Assembly (NCBI GenBank): GCA_013822725.1
Contig: PNKX01000002.1
Location: forward strand, 191,001-255,000
Reading direction: 5' to 3'
DNA length: 64,000 nt
DNA from: Pirellula sp.
GTDB lineage: Bacteria > Planctomycetota > Planctomycetia > Pirellulales > Lacipirellulaceae
Shown: positions 26,388 through 36,303 of the stretch, piece by piece
Layout of the letters: each line of letters begins with the position of its first letter
How positions within the stretch are numbered: position 1 is the stretch's first letter
Position numbers and translations under genes: made by a program
Notes under the pieces: model-generated
What the model saw: the letters and a program-made list of their open reading frames with translations, nothing else
The model's database searches: none
What the model was told of the DNA's origin: nothing

Positions 26388-27503
26388 ATGGGACGGAATC
26401 TGCGCTGGACGGTCATGACGGATTGGGCGACTAGTTTGATCGACCGCGCTCGTGCGCAGGCCGCGACGACCATGCTCTTGGCATGGGCGGTAGTGCGCGG
26501 ACTGAGCGCAGCGCATGGCGCCGACGTGACGCCGGCGAGCGCCGTTTCGCCGGTGTTGGAAGCGCCCGTCACGTTCGATTCTCAAACTAATGCGGGCGAT
26601 CAGGTTTACATGATCAGCACGCGATCGATCGGCACGCAGTGCGAGCCGTCGATCATGTCGTCCGGCTTGCAAATCGAAGCGCACGACGGCGTCGGCGGTT
26701 CAACCGGCTGGCGGACTCTTTCTTGGAGCGAGCTTTCGACCGAACTAAGCAACCCTGTACCGACGATCGTCTACATCCACGGCAACCGCGTCGATTGCGG
26801 CTACTCGAAGTCGCACGGCCTCGCGATGTATCGCTCGCTGGCCGCGCGCAATCATGGCGACGGACCGATCCGCTTCGTCATTTGGTCGTGGCCGTCGTCG
26901 CAGATTCGAGGTCAGGTTCGCGACTATCAGGTGAAAGCGGCCCGCACGAAGCAAGTCGGTTGGCAATTGGCGTGGACCATCGATCAGCTGCCGGCTGAAA
27001 CGCCGCTCGCAGTGATTGGCTACAGCTATGGGGCGCGCGTCGCCACCGGGGCATTGCATTTGTTGGCTGGCGGCCGACTCGGTTCGCTGGAACTTGCCCA
27101 GCGCAGCCACCCCCAACGTCCGCCGATGCGAGCGGCGTTCGTCGCCGCGGCGCTCGACGCCAACTGGATTCGTCCCGGCGGCTACCATGGTCGAGCGCTG
27201 GAGCAAGTCGACGAACTCCTGCTGGTGAACAACCACCTCGACCCGGCGATGCGGTTTTATCATCTCGCCATGGAAAGCGGCGCGCGCCCGCTCGGCTACG
27301 GCGGGCCGCGCGGCCTCGGCCAGTTCACCGGCCGCGTCCGTTCCGTCGACGTCACCAGCGCCGTGGGGCGTCACCATGCGATTGAAGAGTATCTGGCCTC
27401 GTCGAGCCGCGTGACGCGCGTGCTGGAGCAGGTTGCTCAATTCCCGGCGCGCTTGCAAGAAGAACAGGGCGAGACGGAAACGGAACTCGCCGCGCGGCCG
27501 TAA
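26388..27503 (+). CDS. Alpha/beta-hydrolase-fold protein, probably exported
   Basis: The start could be GTG 26382 or ATG 26388; ATG is taken, giving 371 residues. The N-terminus has a hydrophobic stretch (TTMLLAWAVVRGLSAAHG) that may be a signal or anchor. The hydrolase core shows TIVYIHGNRVDCGYSKSHGL (the oxyanion-loop His-Gly-type strand), then VIGYSYGARVATGAL, where GYSYG is the GxSxG nucleophile elbow, and a late H (VGRHHAIEEYL) that could complete the triad. No substrate can be assigned. It is divergent from the Met/Cys-rich lipoprotein. Confidence 0.75.
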   Translation: MGRNLRWTVMTDWATSLIDRARAQAATTMLLAWAVVRGLSAAHGADVTPASAVSPVLEAPVTFDSQTNAGDQVYMISTRSIGTQCEPSIMSSGLQIEAHDGVGGSTGWRTLSWSELSTELSNPVPTIVYIHGNRVDCGYSKSHGLAMYRSLAARNHGDGPIRFVIWSWPSSQIRGQVRDYQVKAARTKQVGWQLAWTIDQLPAETPLAVIGYSYGARVATGALHLLAGGRLGSLELAQRSHPQRPPMRAAFVAAALDANWIRPGGYHGRALEQVDELLLVNNHLDPAMRFYHLAMESGARPLGYGGPRGLGQFTGRVRSVDVTSAVGRHHAIEEYLASSSRVTRVLEQVAQFPARLQEEQGETETELAARP

Positions 27504-27513
27504 TTGCCTTTCA

Positions 27514-27672
27514 TCGGGTAGCGCTGGTTGGCGTACTCGCCTACCAGGGCGGCGCAGCCGCAAGAGGCATCACTCCAAAGGCCGCGACGTGTCCGAAATC
27601 GCTCAAGCGCAACGTGCCTCCTGCGGCTGCGCCGTCCCGGTAGCCGCTGACGGCGGCAACCGGGGCTACCCA
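27514..27672. repeat. Double inverted repeat
   Basis: The inner arms 27541-27569 (ctaccagggcggcgcagccg...) and 27615-27643 (...cggctgcgccgtcccggtag) pair almost perfectly. The outer arms cgggtagcgctggttg and caaccggggctaccca pair less well. It fills the space between the hydrolase and aminotransferase genes. Confidence 0.7.
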
Positions 27673-27720
27673 CTTCATTGACGGTGGCACGCCGCGGTAT
27701 GCGCCGCCATACTTAAGACC

Positions 27721-28620
27721 ATGAACCTCAGCCAAGCCTATTTCAGCGGCGCGTGGATGCCGCTGCAAGACGCCCAAATCCCGCTCAGCGACGTCGGCTT
27801 CGGCCTCGGCGTCACGGTGGTCGAACGCCTCCGCACCTTCGCCGGCCGCCCCTTCCGCGTTGAAGAACATCTCACGCGGCTTGAGCGCTCGCTCGAAATC
27901 GTCGGCTGGAACGCGGCATCGATCGTCGACGAAGTGCGGCAGGCCGTGGCCGCTTTCCCCGACGTCAACGCCGAGTTGATGGCCCCTGGCGACGATTGGT
28001 ACATCGCCATCTTCGTCACGCCCGGCGACACCCCGGCCGCGACTCAGCCGCGAATCGGCGTCCACGGCGGACCATTGCCGTTCGCCGGCTGGGCCGACAA
28101 GTTCGAGACCGGCGTCGACGTAGTCATTACCGACGTTCGTCAAACCCCTGCCAACTGCTGGCCGCCGGAACTAAAGTGCCGCAGCCGGATGCACTACTAT
28201 CTCGCCGATCAGGAAGCGGCCCGCCGCCAGCCCGGCGCGCGAGCCGTGCTGCTCAACCAACAAGGTTTCATCGGCGAAGCGTCGACGGCGAACGTCGTCG
28301 CCTATTACACAGGCCGTGGACTTGTCACGCCTCGCATCGACGGCGTGCTGCCCGGCATCAGCCAGCAGGTGCTGTTCGAACTCGCTGACGCAGCGGGCGT
28401 CGCTCACGTCGAAGCCGACCTGACGCCGCAAGAGTTTGCCGCGGCCGACGAACTTTTCATCACCAGCACCTCGATTTGCCTTCAGCCGATTGTGCGGGTG
28501 GATGGCCAGACGGTGGGTAACGGCCGCCCTGGCCCGCTTTACCGCCAACTACTGACCGCCTGGAGCGAAAAAGTGGGGGTCGACATCGCGGCGCAGGCCC
28601 GCCAGTTCGCCAGCAGATAA
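27721..28620 (+). CDS. PLP-dependent aminotransferase class IV
   Basis: This 299-residue protein has the class IV fold: an N-terminal AYFSGAWMPLQDAQIPLSDV with GFGLGVTVVERLRTF, HLTRLERSLEIVGW, then ELKCRSRMHYYLADQEA, where Lys152 aligns with the PLP-binding lysine of D-amino-acid and branched-chain aminotransferases. GFIGEAST (Glu186) and ELFITSTSICLQPI follow at the cofactor and substrate site. The family includes branched-chain and D-amino-acid aminotransferases and aminodeoxychorismate lyase. The sequence does not settle which, and the local genes give no pathway. Confidence 0.87.
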   Translation: MNLSQAYFSGAWMPLQDAQIPLSDVGFGLGVTVVERLRTFAGRPFRVEEHLTRLERSLEIVGWNAASIVDEVRQAVAAFPDVNAELMAPGDDWYIAIFVTPGDTPAATQPRIGVHGGPLPFAGWADKFETGVDVVITDVRQTPANCWPPELKCRSRMHYYLADQEAARRQPGARAVLLNQQGFIGEASTANVVAYYTGRGLVTPRIDGVLPGISQQVLFELADAAGVAHVEADLTPQEFAAADELFITSTSICLQPIVRVDGQTVGNGRPGPLYRQLLTAWSEKVGVDIAAQARQFASR

Positions 28621-28644
28621 CCGGGCGCTAGGTCCTACCAATTT

Positions 28645-28720
28645 CCTTTGCGCCTTCGCGCCTTTGCGTGAGACAGGTCTTTCTTGAATCCCACGCAAAG
28701 GCGCGAAGGCGCAAAGAAAT
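28645..28720. repeat. 8-base-unit palindrome (GCAAAGGC class)
   Basis: The left arm cctttgcgccttcgcgcctt (28645 on) pairs with the right arm aaggcgcgaaggcgcaaag, ending near 28716. It is the same unit as the cores of the composites at 53, 55 and 60 kb. Confidence 0.8.
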
Positions 28721-28757
28721 ACGGCGATGAAAGTTCGCAATTTCTCTGAGGAAAAAT

Positions 28758-29100
28758 CTTGAAAATGGCCACTCAATTTGGTAGTGTACGGATGGATATT
28801 TGATGGCTGGCTGAAACTCCTGCGTGGCCGCAGTTGCCAGCCTTTTGTTCTTTGACAATCGACTACAACCTTCGTCCGGGTGGCACGCCCTGAAAGGGCG
28901 TGGTAGTCCCTGCGCGCTCACCACGCCCTTCCAAGGCGTGCCACCCAACAAAAGCGCCCGTGTTGGCCAAAAACTCTTGGCCGACATGGCCGACACGGCC
29001 AACTTGGCCGACATGCAAAAAACAGGCAAAAATTGAAAGCGTCCAAGTCTGCCAAAAACTATTGGCAGACTTGGCACACATGGCACACATTGGCAGACGG
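28758..29100. repeat. Composite repeat element, copy A
   Basis: It begins with cttgaaaatggccac, nine variable bases, then tagtgtac. It continues with gttctttgacaatcgac (28847-28863), a palindrome of gggtggcacgccct type (28878-28946), and two blocks of 9-base units: ggccgacat ggccgacac ggccaactt (28965-29016) and ggcagactt ggcacacat ggcacacat (29042-29100). A second copy with the same order of modules lies at 62742-63104. Confidence 0.75.
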
Positions 29101-29170
29101 CAATGTAGCAGGCGCACTCGGCACTCCGCGTGCCGTTGTCAATGGGTACGCTTCAACCAACGCCAAGAAA

Positions 29171-29270
29171 GAATGGGACGCGGGTTCGCGCGGATTTAGC
29201 GGATGAACGCGGAGCCTATGGCGCCAACCCGCGAAGATCCGCCGAATCAGCGAAATCCGCGTCCCATTCG
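29171..29270. repeat. Palindromic element
   Basis: The left arm gaatgggacgcgggttcgcg (29171 on) pairs with the right arm ending aaatccgcgtcccattc (29270). The interior repeats the ggatttagcggat / atccgccgaatcagcgaaat theme of 10-base units. Confidence 0.7.
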
Positions 29271-29413
29271 TCGTCCCTGCGGGCGGGCCTGAGGAGAAGT
29301 ATTCGCTGAGCCCTCCGGGCTGCCGCCGCTCGGCTATATCACCGATCCCGATTCCGTTAGAATTGTGGGTCTATCGCCTGTTCCCAACGATCATCTAACG
29401 CACGCTTGACGCT

Positions 29414-30895
29414 ATGTTCGAAGCCCTCCAAGACGGTCTCTCCGGCGCCTTCAAAACCCTCCGCGGGCAGGGGAAGCTCTCCGAATCGAACATGCGCGAC
29501 GGGCTCAAACTCGTCGAGCGTTCGTTGCTGGAGGCCGACGTCAGCTTCGGCGTCGTCCGCGACTTCATGAAGCGGATTACCGACGAGGCGGTCGGCGACA
29601 CGGTGCTGAAGTCGCTCAATCCGAGCCAGCAGGTCGTCGGCGTCGTCTACCAGGCCCTCATCGATTTCATGGGGCCGGTTGATCATTCCCTGCATTTGAA
29701 GGGTAAGGATAGCATCACCGTCCTGATGATGTGCGGTCTGCAGGGCTCGGGCAAAACAACCACCAGCGGCAAGCTTGGCAGGTTGTTGAAGGCCGCGGGC
29801 CGTTCGCCGCTGATGGTGGCGTGCGACCTCCAGCGTCCGGCGGCTATTGATCAGCTCCATATCATTGGCGAGCAGCTCGGCGTGCCGGTCTTTTCCGACC
29901 GCACGCAGAAGGATCCGGTCGCCGTGACGAAGGCGGCCCAGGCCCACGCGAAAAAGATCGGCGCCGACGTGCTGATCCTCGATACGGCCGGCCGGCTTCA
30001 CGTCGACGAAGCCCTCATGGAGGAGCTGAAGCGGGTCGACCGCCAGGCAATGCCCGACCAGGTGCTGCTAGTGATCGACAGCATGACCGGTCAGGACGCG
30101 GTCAACAGTGCCAAGGCGTTCAACGAAGCGCTCGAACTCGACGGCGTCATTCTCACGAAGCTCGACGGCGACGCTCGCGGCGGCGCCGCCCTGTCTGTGA
30201 AGCATGTCACCGGCGTGCCGATCAAGTTCATCGGCGTCGGCGAACATCTCGACGCCCTCGAAGAATTCCACCCCGACCGGATGGCGGGCCGCATCCTGGG
30301 GCAGGGCGATATTCTCACGCTCGTCGAGAAGGCACAACGCGAGTTCGACCAGGATGAAATGCTCGCTCAGGAAGAGCGGCTGAAGAAAGGCGAGTTCACG
30401 CTCGACGACTTCCGCAAGCAGATGAGCCAGATCAGCCGGCTCGGCCCGCTGCAAAAGGTGATGGGGATGATCCCCGGCATGGGGTCGCTCATGAAGCACC
30501 TCGACGACGTCGACGCCGAGCAGGGAATGAAGCGGATGCTCGGAATCGTCGACTCGATGACCGCCGACGAAAAGCGGAATCCGACGAAAGTGATCGATCA
30601 GGGACGCCGCCGCCGGATTGCCGCGGGATCGGGGGTCGAACCGCACGAAGTGAATGAACTGGTCAAGCAGTTCAGCGCCATGTCGCAGGTGATGACCGCC
30701 ATGGCCGGTAAGGGAGTGAAGGACCGAATGAAGATGGTCCGCGAGCTTCAAAGCGGGGCGATGTCGAACCCGGCGGGGCAACTCTCCCGGCAGAAGCAAA
30801 GTTCCGGGAAACGGTTGTCGCCGCAGGAAAAGGCGAAACTTAAGAAACAGCGGGAAAAAGAAATGCGGAAGCGCCGCCGGGGCGATAAGGGGTAG
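29414..30895 (+). CDS. ffh: Signal recognition particle GTPase Ffh
   Basis: This 493-residue protein carries the SRP54 N-domain (1-95), the G-domain with P-loop GLQGSGKTTTSGK (108-120), DTAGRLHVDE and TKLDGDARGG, and a Met-rich M-domain (about 310-450; MGMIPGMGSLMKHL, VMTAMAGKGVKDRMKM). It ends in a basic tail (KKQREKEMRKRRRG). With 4.5S RNA, Ffh binds signal sequences of nascent chains and delivers ribosomes to FtsY and the Sec translocon. It heads the ffh-rpsP-trmD-rplS block, a common bacterial order. The SRP RNA gene was not found in the window. Confidence 0.97.
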   Translation: MFEALQDGLSGAFKTLRGQGKLSESNMRDGLKLVERSLLEADVSFGVVRDFMKRITDEAVGDTVLKSLNPSQQVVGVVYQALIDFMGPVDHSLHLKGKDSITVLMMCGLQGSGKTTTSGKLGRLLKAAGRSPLMVACDLQRPAAIDQLHIIGEQLGVPVFSDRTQKDPVAVTKAAQAHAKKIGADVLILDTAGRLHVDEALMEELKRVDRQAMPDQVLLVIDSMTGQDAVNSAKAFNEALELDGVILTKLDGDARGGAALSVKHVTGVPIKFIGVGEHLDALEEFHPDRMAGRILGQGDILTLVEKAQREFDQDEMLAQEERLKKGEFTLDDFRKQMSQISRLGPLQKVMGMIPGMGSLMKHLDDVDAEQGMKRMLGIVDSMTADEKRNPTKVIDQGRRRRIAAGSGVEPHEVNELVKQFSAMSQVMTAMAGKGVKDRMKMVRELQSGAMSNPAGQLSRQKQSSGKRLSPQEKAKLKKQREKEMRKRRRGDKG

Positions 30896-31063
30896 CAGCG
30901 AACTTGGGGCCTAATCTGCCCAAAAACCTTCGCCACACCCCACTTGCCAGCTACCCCCTCTTTCTGGCAAGATACGGGATTCCCGTCTGGCCCCTAAGCT
31001 ATGCCTGGGCGGGCACTTGTGAATCGTGAAGACGATTCACGCACCGAATTAGGAGATGGAATT

Positions 31064-31573
31064 GTGGCGGTATGCATCCGCATGAAGAAGATGGGCCGTG
31101 CCCATCGCGCCTTCTTTCGTATTTGTGCGACCGACAAGCGCGCCCCGCGCGACGGTCGCGTGCTCGAAGAATTGGGCACCTACGACCCGTCGGTCCCTGA
31201 CACCGATGCGCGGGCGTTGTTCAACAAAGAACGCGTCTCTCATTGGCTGAGCGTTGGCGCCCAGCCGAGCGAGAAGGTCGCGATTCTGATCAAGAAGTAC
31301 GGCCCCAACGGCACGCATCTTGAGCAGCAGGAAAAGGCGATCGCGAAGCTGAAGGGCCCGAAGGTCGTTCCCGACGCCGGTCCGGCTGCTCCGTCGCTGA
31401 AGAAGCTGGCTGAAGAGGCCGCCGCCAAGGCTGCTGCCGAAGCCGCCGCTGCGAAGGCTGCCGAGGAAGCTGCTGCCGCGAAGGCCGCTGAAGAAGCCGC
31501 TGCCGCCGAAGCCAGTGCCGCCGCCGAGGCGCCCGCTGCTGAAGAGGCTGCGGCTCCCGCGGCTGAAGGTTAA
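31064..31573 (+). CDS. rpsP: 30S ribosomal protein S16 with alanine-rich extension
   Basis: GTG 31064 is taken as the start because aggaga lies at 31051-31056 and the translation begins VAVCIRMKKMGRAHRAFFR, as in S16. The longer frame from 31001 adds unrelated residues. The S16 core covers residues 1-82 (APRDGRVLEELGTYDP). It is followed by a link and then an Ala/Glu/Lys-rich tail (about 115-169; AAKAAAEAAAAKAAEEAAAA), probably a long exposed helix. S16 usually has 80-90 residues. It binds 16S rRNA and stabilises the 30S body. The usual neighbour rimM is absent between it and trmD. Confidence 0.95.
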   Translation: MAVCIRMKKMGRAHRAFFRICATDKRAPRDGRVLEELGTYDPSVPDTDARALFNKERVSHWLSVGAQPSEKVAILIKKYGPNGTHLEQQEKAIAKLKGPKVVPDAGPAAPSLKKLAEEAAAKAAAEAAAAKAAEEAAAAKAAEEAAAAEASAAAEAPAAEEAAAPAAEG

Positions 31574-31606
31574 TCCACCGGCGAACAGCTAAGGAGCCGT
31601 CCGACC

Positions 31607-32293
31607 ATGCGGTTCGACGTCCTCACGCTGTTCCCGGAAATGTTTTCGGGATACCTGACGCAGAGTTTGCTGAAGCTGGCCATCGACAAGTCGATCGTGT
31701 CGGTGGAACTGCACAACATCCGCGACTGGGCCCAAGACAAGCATCGTTCGGTCGACGATCGTCCCTACGGGGGCGGTCCTGGCATGGTGATCATGCCGGG
31801 ACCAGCGATTGACGCGGTCGAAGCGGTGCAGAAGCAGGACGAAACGCCGGGGCGAGTGATCATGCTCACCCCGCAGGGCCGGCCGCTCAACCAGCGGCTG
31901 GTCGAAGAGTTGGCGACCCATCCGCGGCTGCTGCTACTGTGCGGCCGCTACGAAGGGTTCGACCAGCGCGTGATCGACATATTGGAGCCTGAGGAAGTCT
32001 CGATCGGCGACTTCATCATCAACGGCGGCGAAGTCGCCGCGATGGTGGTGATCGACGCGGTCATCCGACTGGTTCCGGGAGTGTTGGGCGACGAAGATAG
32101 CGGCCGGTACGATTCGTTTTCGACCGGCAATCGGCTATTGGAATTCGCCCAGTACACCCGCCCGCGCGAGTACCGCGGTTTGGAAGTGCCGGAAGTGTTG
32201 CTTTCGGGCGACCACCCAAAAATAGCCAAATGGCGCGAAGAGAGCAGTTTGGAACGGACGAGAAAGCAGCGTCCCGACCTGCTGAACGAATAG
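31607..32293 (+). CDS. trmD: tRNA (guanine-37-N1)-methyltransferase TrmD
   Basis: This 228-residue protein has the TrmD start MRFDVLTLFPEMF, the GGGPGMVIMPGP loop, LCGRYEGFDQRV and EEVSIGDFIINGGE, which form the trefoil-knot SAM site, and a C-terminal helical domain (HPKIAKWREESSLERTRKQRPDLL). The enzyme methylates G37 of tRNAs that read CNN codons and prevents frameshifting. RBS aaggag lies at 31591-31596. It follows rpsP by 33 bases. The gap to rplS holds an inverted repeat. Confidence 0.97.
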   Translation: MRFDVLTLFPEMFSGYLTQSLLKLAIDKSIVSVELHNIRDWAQDKHRSVDDRPYGGGPGMVIMPGPAIDAVEAVQKQDETPGRVIMLTPQGRPLNQRLVEELATHPRLLLLCGRYEGFDQRVIDILEPEEVSIGDFIINGGEVAAMVVIDAVIRLVPGVLGDEDSGRYDSFSTGNRLLEFAQYTRPREYRGLEVPEVLLSGDHPKIAKWREESSLERTRKQRPDLLNE

Positions 32294-32302
32294 AAATACT
32301 TT

Positions 32303-32384
32303 CACCACGGAGACCACAGAGAGCACAGAGAAAAGAGCCGGCAGCAACGCATGGTTCTCTGTGTCATCTGTGTTCTCTGTGGTT
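32303..32384. repeat. Inverted repeat of 9-base units (CACAGAGA class) between trmD and rplS
   Basis: The left arm 32303-32331 (ccacggaga ccacagaga gcacagaga) pairs with the right arm 32354-32384 (tctctgtgtcatctgtgttc...). The stem lies in the intercistronic space of an otherwise conserved operon. Confidence 0.8.
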
Positions 32385-32419
32385 AATCCCAAGCGAATTT
32401 TTCATTACGGATTGCCAAG

Positions 32420-32800
32420 ATGAGCCAGCAAATCCTCGCCAGCGTCGAGAAGTCGAGCCTCAAGCCGGCTGACGAAGTCCAGATGTTTGAGATCGGCGAC
32501 ACCGTCGACGTTCACACGAAGATTCTCGAAGGCGAAAAGGAGCGGATTCAGGTCTTCTCCGGCGTCGTGATCGCTCGCAGTGGTTCGGGCTCGAGGGAGA
32601 TGTTCACCGTCCGTCGCATCGTCTCCGGCGAAGGCGTCGAGCGGAAGTTCCCGCTCCATTCGCCCCGCATCGCCAAGATCGACGTCAAGCGGAGCGCAGT
32701 CGTTCGCCGGGCCAAGCTTTACTACATGCGGGAACGCTCGGGCAAGTCGGCCCGTCTCCGCGAACGCCGCAGCGAGCAAGCCGGCACCGACAAGAAGTAG
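32420..32800 (+). CDS. rplS: 50S ribosomal protein L19
   Basis: This 126-residue protein shows the L19 features [52 protein letters not shown] and [21 protein letters not shown]19 lies at the interface between the 30S and 50S subunits. It follows trmD, as in most bacteria, but with a 126-base spacer occupied by a palindrome. The length is normal. Confidence 0.96.
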   Translation: MSQQILASVEKSSLKPADEVQMFEIGDTVDVHTKILEGEKERIQVFSGVVIARSGSGSREMFTVRRIVSGEGVERKFPLHSPRIAKIDVKRSAVVRRAKLYYMRERSGKSARLRERRSEQAGTDKK

Positions 32801-32875
32801 TTGATTGCCGACTTGCGGCATGGCAAATGGCAATTAGGCTGGGGCGAGGCCCCCACCTTTTTTGCTACACCGCCC

Positions 32876-33295
32876 ATGTCGATCAAGAGCTGGATTGCCG
32901 AGCGTTGGCGCCCCCTCTCCTTTGGCGAGCGGGGCGAAGTCGTTGCGGCTCGCTATCTGCGCCGCCAGGGTTACCGCATCGTCGTCACCCGACGCCGAAT
33001 GCGTTACGGCGAGATCGACGTCATCGCCGTCGATGGCCGAACTGTCGTCTTCGTCGAAGTGAAAACGCGGCGGAGCGCGGGGGCCGTCCGTCCGGCGATC
33101 TCCGTCGACGCCGTGCGCCGACAGCGTATGACTCGCGCCGCCAATGCCTTTCTCAAATCGCACGGCCTGTTGCAACGCTGTGCGGCTCGGTTCGACATTG
33201 TCGAGGTCGTGTGGCCCATCGACGCCCCGCAACCGACGATCACGCACCATGTGAACGCCTTCCCTGCTGAGGGAAGCGGCCAGTTCTTCCGGTAA
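32876..33295 (+). CDS. YraN/UPF0102 family protein
   Basis: ATG 32876 gives 139 residues and begins MSIKSWIAERWRPLSFGERG; the frame is open to a TTG at 32801 right after rplS. Family motifs are GERGEVVAARYLRRQGYRI, RYGEIDVIAVDG and VVFVEVKTRRS, which carry the Asp-Glu-x-Lys residues of a PD-(D/E)XK nuclease fold. Family members are predicted endonuclease-like proteins; a biochemical role is not firmly known. The rplS-yraN neighbourhood also occurs in other bacteria. Confidence 0.88.
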   Translation: MSIKSWIAERWRPLSFGERGEVVAARYLRRQGYRIVVTRRRMRYGEIDVIAVDGRTVVFVEVKTRRSAGAVRPAISVDAVRRQRMTRAANAFLKSHGLLQRCAARFDIVEVVWPIDAPQPTITHHVNAFPAEGSGQFFR

Positions 33296-35086
<1,791 letters not shown>

Positions 35087-35118
35087 CGACAGTTCAACTC
35101 GCAAGCGGAGTGCCAACG

Positions 35119-35493
35119 ATGAGCGCCGAAAAGAAGATCATTATCGACGAAGATTGGAAGTCGCAGGTCGCTGCTGAGAAAGAGGCGGCGCTCCGCCAGC
35201 CGGAAGGCGATGAGGCCGACGCTGAAGCGATCGGCGAATTGCCAGAAGCCTCCTTCGAGCTACTGATCTCGACGTTCGTGACCGAAGCGATGGTGGCGCT
35301 GGGGCAGTTCCCGCATCCGGGAACGGGCGAGATCGAAGCCGACGCTGGGCACGCCAAGTTCGCGATCGACATGATCGAAGTGATCGTCGAGAAGACGAAG
35401 GGTAACCTCGACCCTATGGAAGAGCAGGGGATCAAAGACATCCTGCATCAGCTGCGGATGGCGTTCATCGCCGTCACGCAGGGGCCGAAATAA
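35119..35493 (+). CDS. DUF1844 protein
   Basis: The start is ATG 35119 (MSAEKKIIIDEDWKSQVAAE), giving 124 residues. It shows the DUF1844 pattern of an acidic N-terminus, then SFELLISTFVTEAMVALGQF, AKFAIDMIEVIVEKTKGNL, and QGIKDILHQLRMAFIAVT, all helical. The function is not known. It lies 32 bases after pyrG on the same strand, so the two are probably co-transcribed. Confidence 0.85.
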   Translation: MSAEKKIIIDEDWKSQVAAEKEAALRQPEGDEADAEAIGELPEASFELLISTFVTEAMVALGQFPHPGTGEIEADAGHAKFAIDMIEVIVEKTKGNLDPMEEQGIKDILHQLRMAFIAVTQGPK

Positions 35494-35817
35494 AAGCCAC
35501 CGGCTCTGCCGGTGGACGAACTATCGGCGGGCCGGTGATGTAATTAGTCCCCCGGCGGAGCCGGAGGCTTCCATAAAAAATGCCGCGCCCAGCCGGCAGG
35601 AGATGCGGGTCCCCTTTGCCGATTAGCCTACCAGTAGACTTGCATCCCGAACCGGGTGACAACGGACGGGTGGTGAAAGGCTAACCGTGCCGGCCAAGCG
35701 CGACGTGTCTTAGCTGCTCGTTTTGTCATTCTGAGCAGAGCGAAGAATCTGGAAACTCGTTTGAGACGCCAGATCCTTCGCTGCACTCAGGATGACGACT
35801 TCTTCCTCACCCCAGCG
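35494..35817. other. 324-base gap with hairpins
   Basis: It contains the hairpin ccaccggctctgccggtgg just after the DUF1844 stop (about 35496-35514), a GC palindrome near 35551, and the inverted repeat at 35725-35796. The first may end transcription of the pyrG unit, although no T-run follows. Confidence 0.55.
35725..35796. repeat. Inverted repeat, GTCATTCTGAGC class
   Basis: The left arm gtcattctgagcagagcgaa (35725 on) pairs with the right arm ccttcgctgcactcaggatgac (ends 35796). It lies between convergent genes. Similar sequences are known to be scattered in genomes of other phyla. Confidence 0.75.
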
Positions 35818-36303
35818 TTACTCAGTTAACTGATCGAACAACTGCCGGAACCCCGGCATCTGTTCGCCGATGTGTTGGCTCCAACTTTCCGGCCGCCAGA
35901 TCTCGACGCACACCGCGGCTCCGACGATCAGCACGTTGCCCCCCGGTTCGACTCCCAGGAACTCCCGGAAGGCGTCTGGGATCGCAATTCGCCCGCGTCC
36001 TGCAATGGGCACAGTGCGGTGCCGCGTCGACAGGAGCCGGCCGAAGAGCTGCACGCTTTCGGTTCGGCGGTCGAGTCGGCCGCTGCGGATCTTGCTCTTC
36101 ATCAGCTCGACGCCCGCGTCGAGCCAGCCTTGCCACTGAGCAGTGTTCCAGAGGCTGAGGCACCCGGGGCGCTCTTTGGCCAGGGTGCAGCCTTCGGATC
36201 CTCTCGCTAGCGGCTCGACCCATTCCGGCGGGAGCGAGAGGCGGTAGCGATCATCGATCGCACGGGGCCACTCGCCAAGGAACAGGTCGTGAGCTTCGAT
36301 CAT
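35818..36303 (-). CDS. MraZ-like transcriptional regulator (orphan)
   Basis: This 161-residue protein has two AbrB-like halves, as in MraZ: FLGEWPRAIDDRYRLSLPPEW near the start, and GRGRIAIPDAFREFLGVEPG with VLIVGAAVCVEIWRPESW in the second half (compare GRI-IP...L-REFAG...V-I-G...R-EIW in MraZ). MraZ normally lies first in the division and cell wall cluster and represses it. Here no mraW, ftsI or mur gene is nearby, so it is an orphan. The DNA-binding DXXXR signature is partly kept (DDRYR). The upstream region shows no run of TGGG direct repeats. Confidence 0.7.
   Translation of the reverse strand: MIEAHDLFLGEWPRAIDDRYRLSLPPEWVEPLARGSEGCTLAKERPGCLSLWNTAQWQGWLDAGVELMKSKIRSGRLDRRTESVQLFGRLLSTRHRTVPIAGRGRIAIPDAFREFLGVEPGGNVLIVGAAVCVEIWRPESWSQHIGEQMPGFRQLFDQLTE

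Larger units (their letters stand above)
28621..29413. other. 793-base repeat island upstream of ffh
   Basis: No gene. It is built almost entirely of repeat elements: an 8-base-unit palindrome (28645-28720), a composite with a second copy near 62.7 kb (28758-29100) and another palindrome (29171-29270). A tagaat near 29358 may be the ffh -10. Confidence 0.7.

Noticed and set aside
28965-29100. Possible CRISPR array
   Set aside because: The units are only 9 bases and degenerate, with no spacer of constant length and no cas genes in the window.
35496-35514. Rho-independent terminator after the DUF1844 gene
   Set aside because: The hairpin is good, but no T-run follows and similar hairpins occur as repeats elsewhere.
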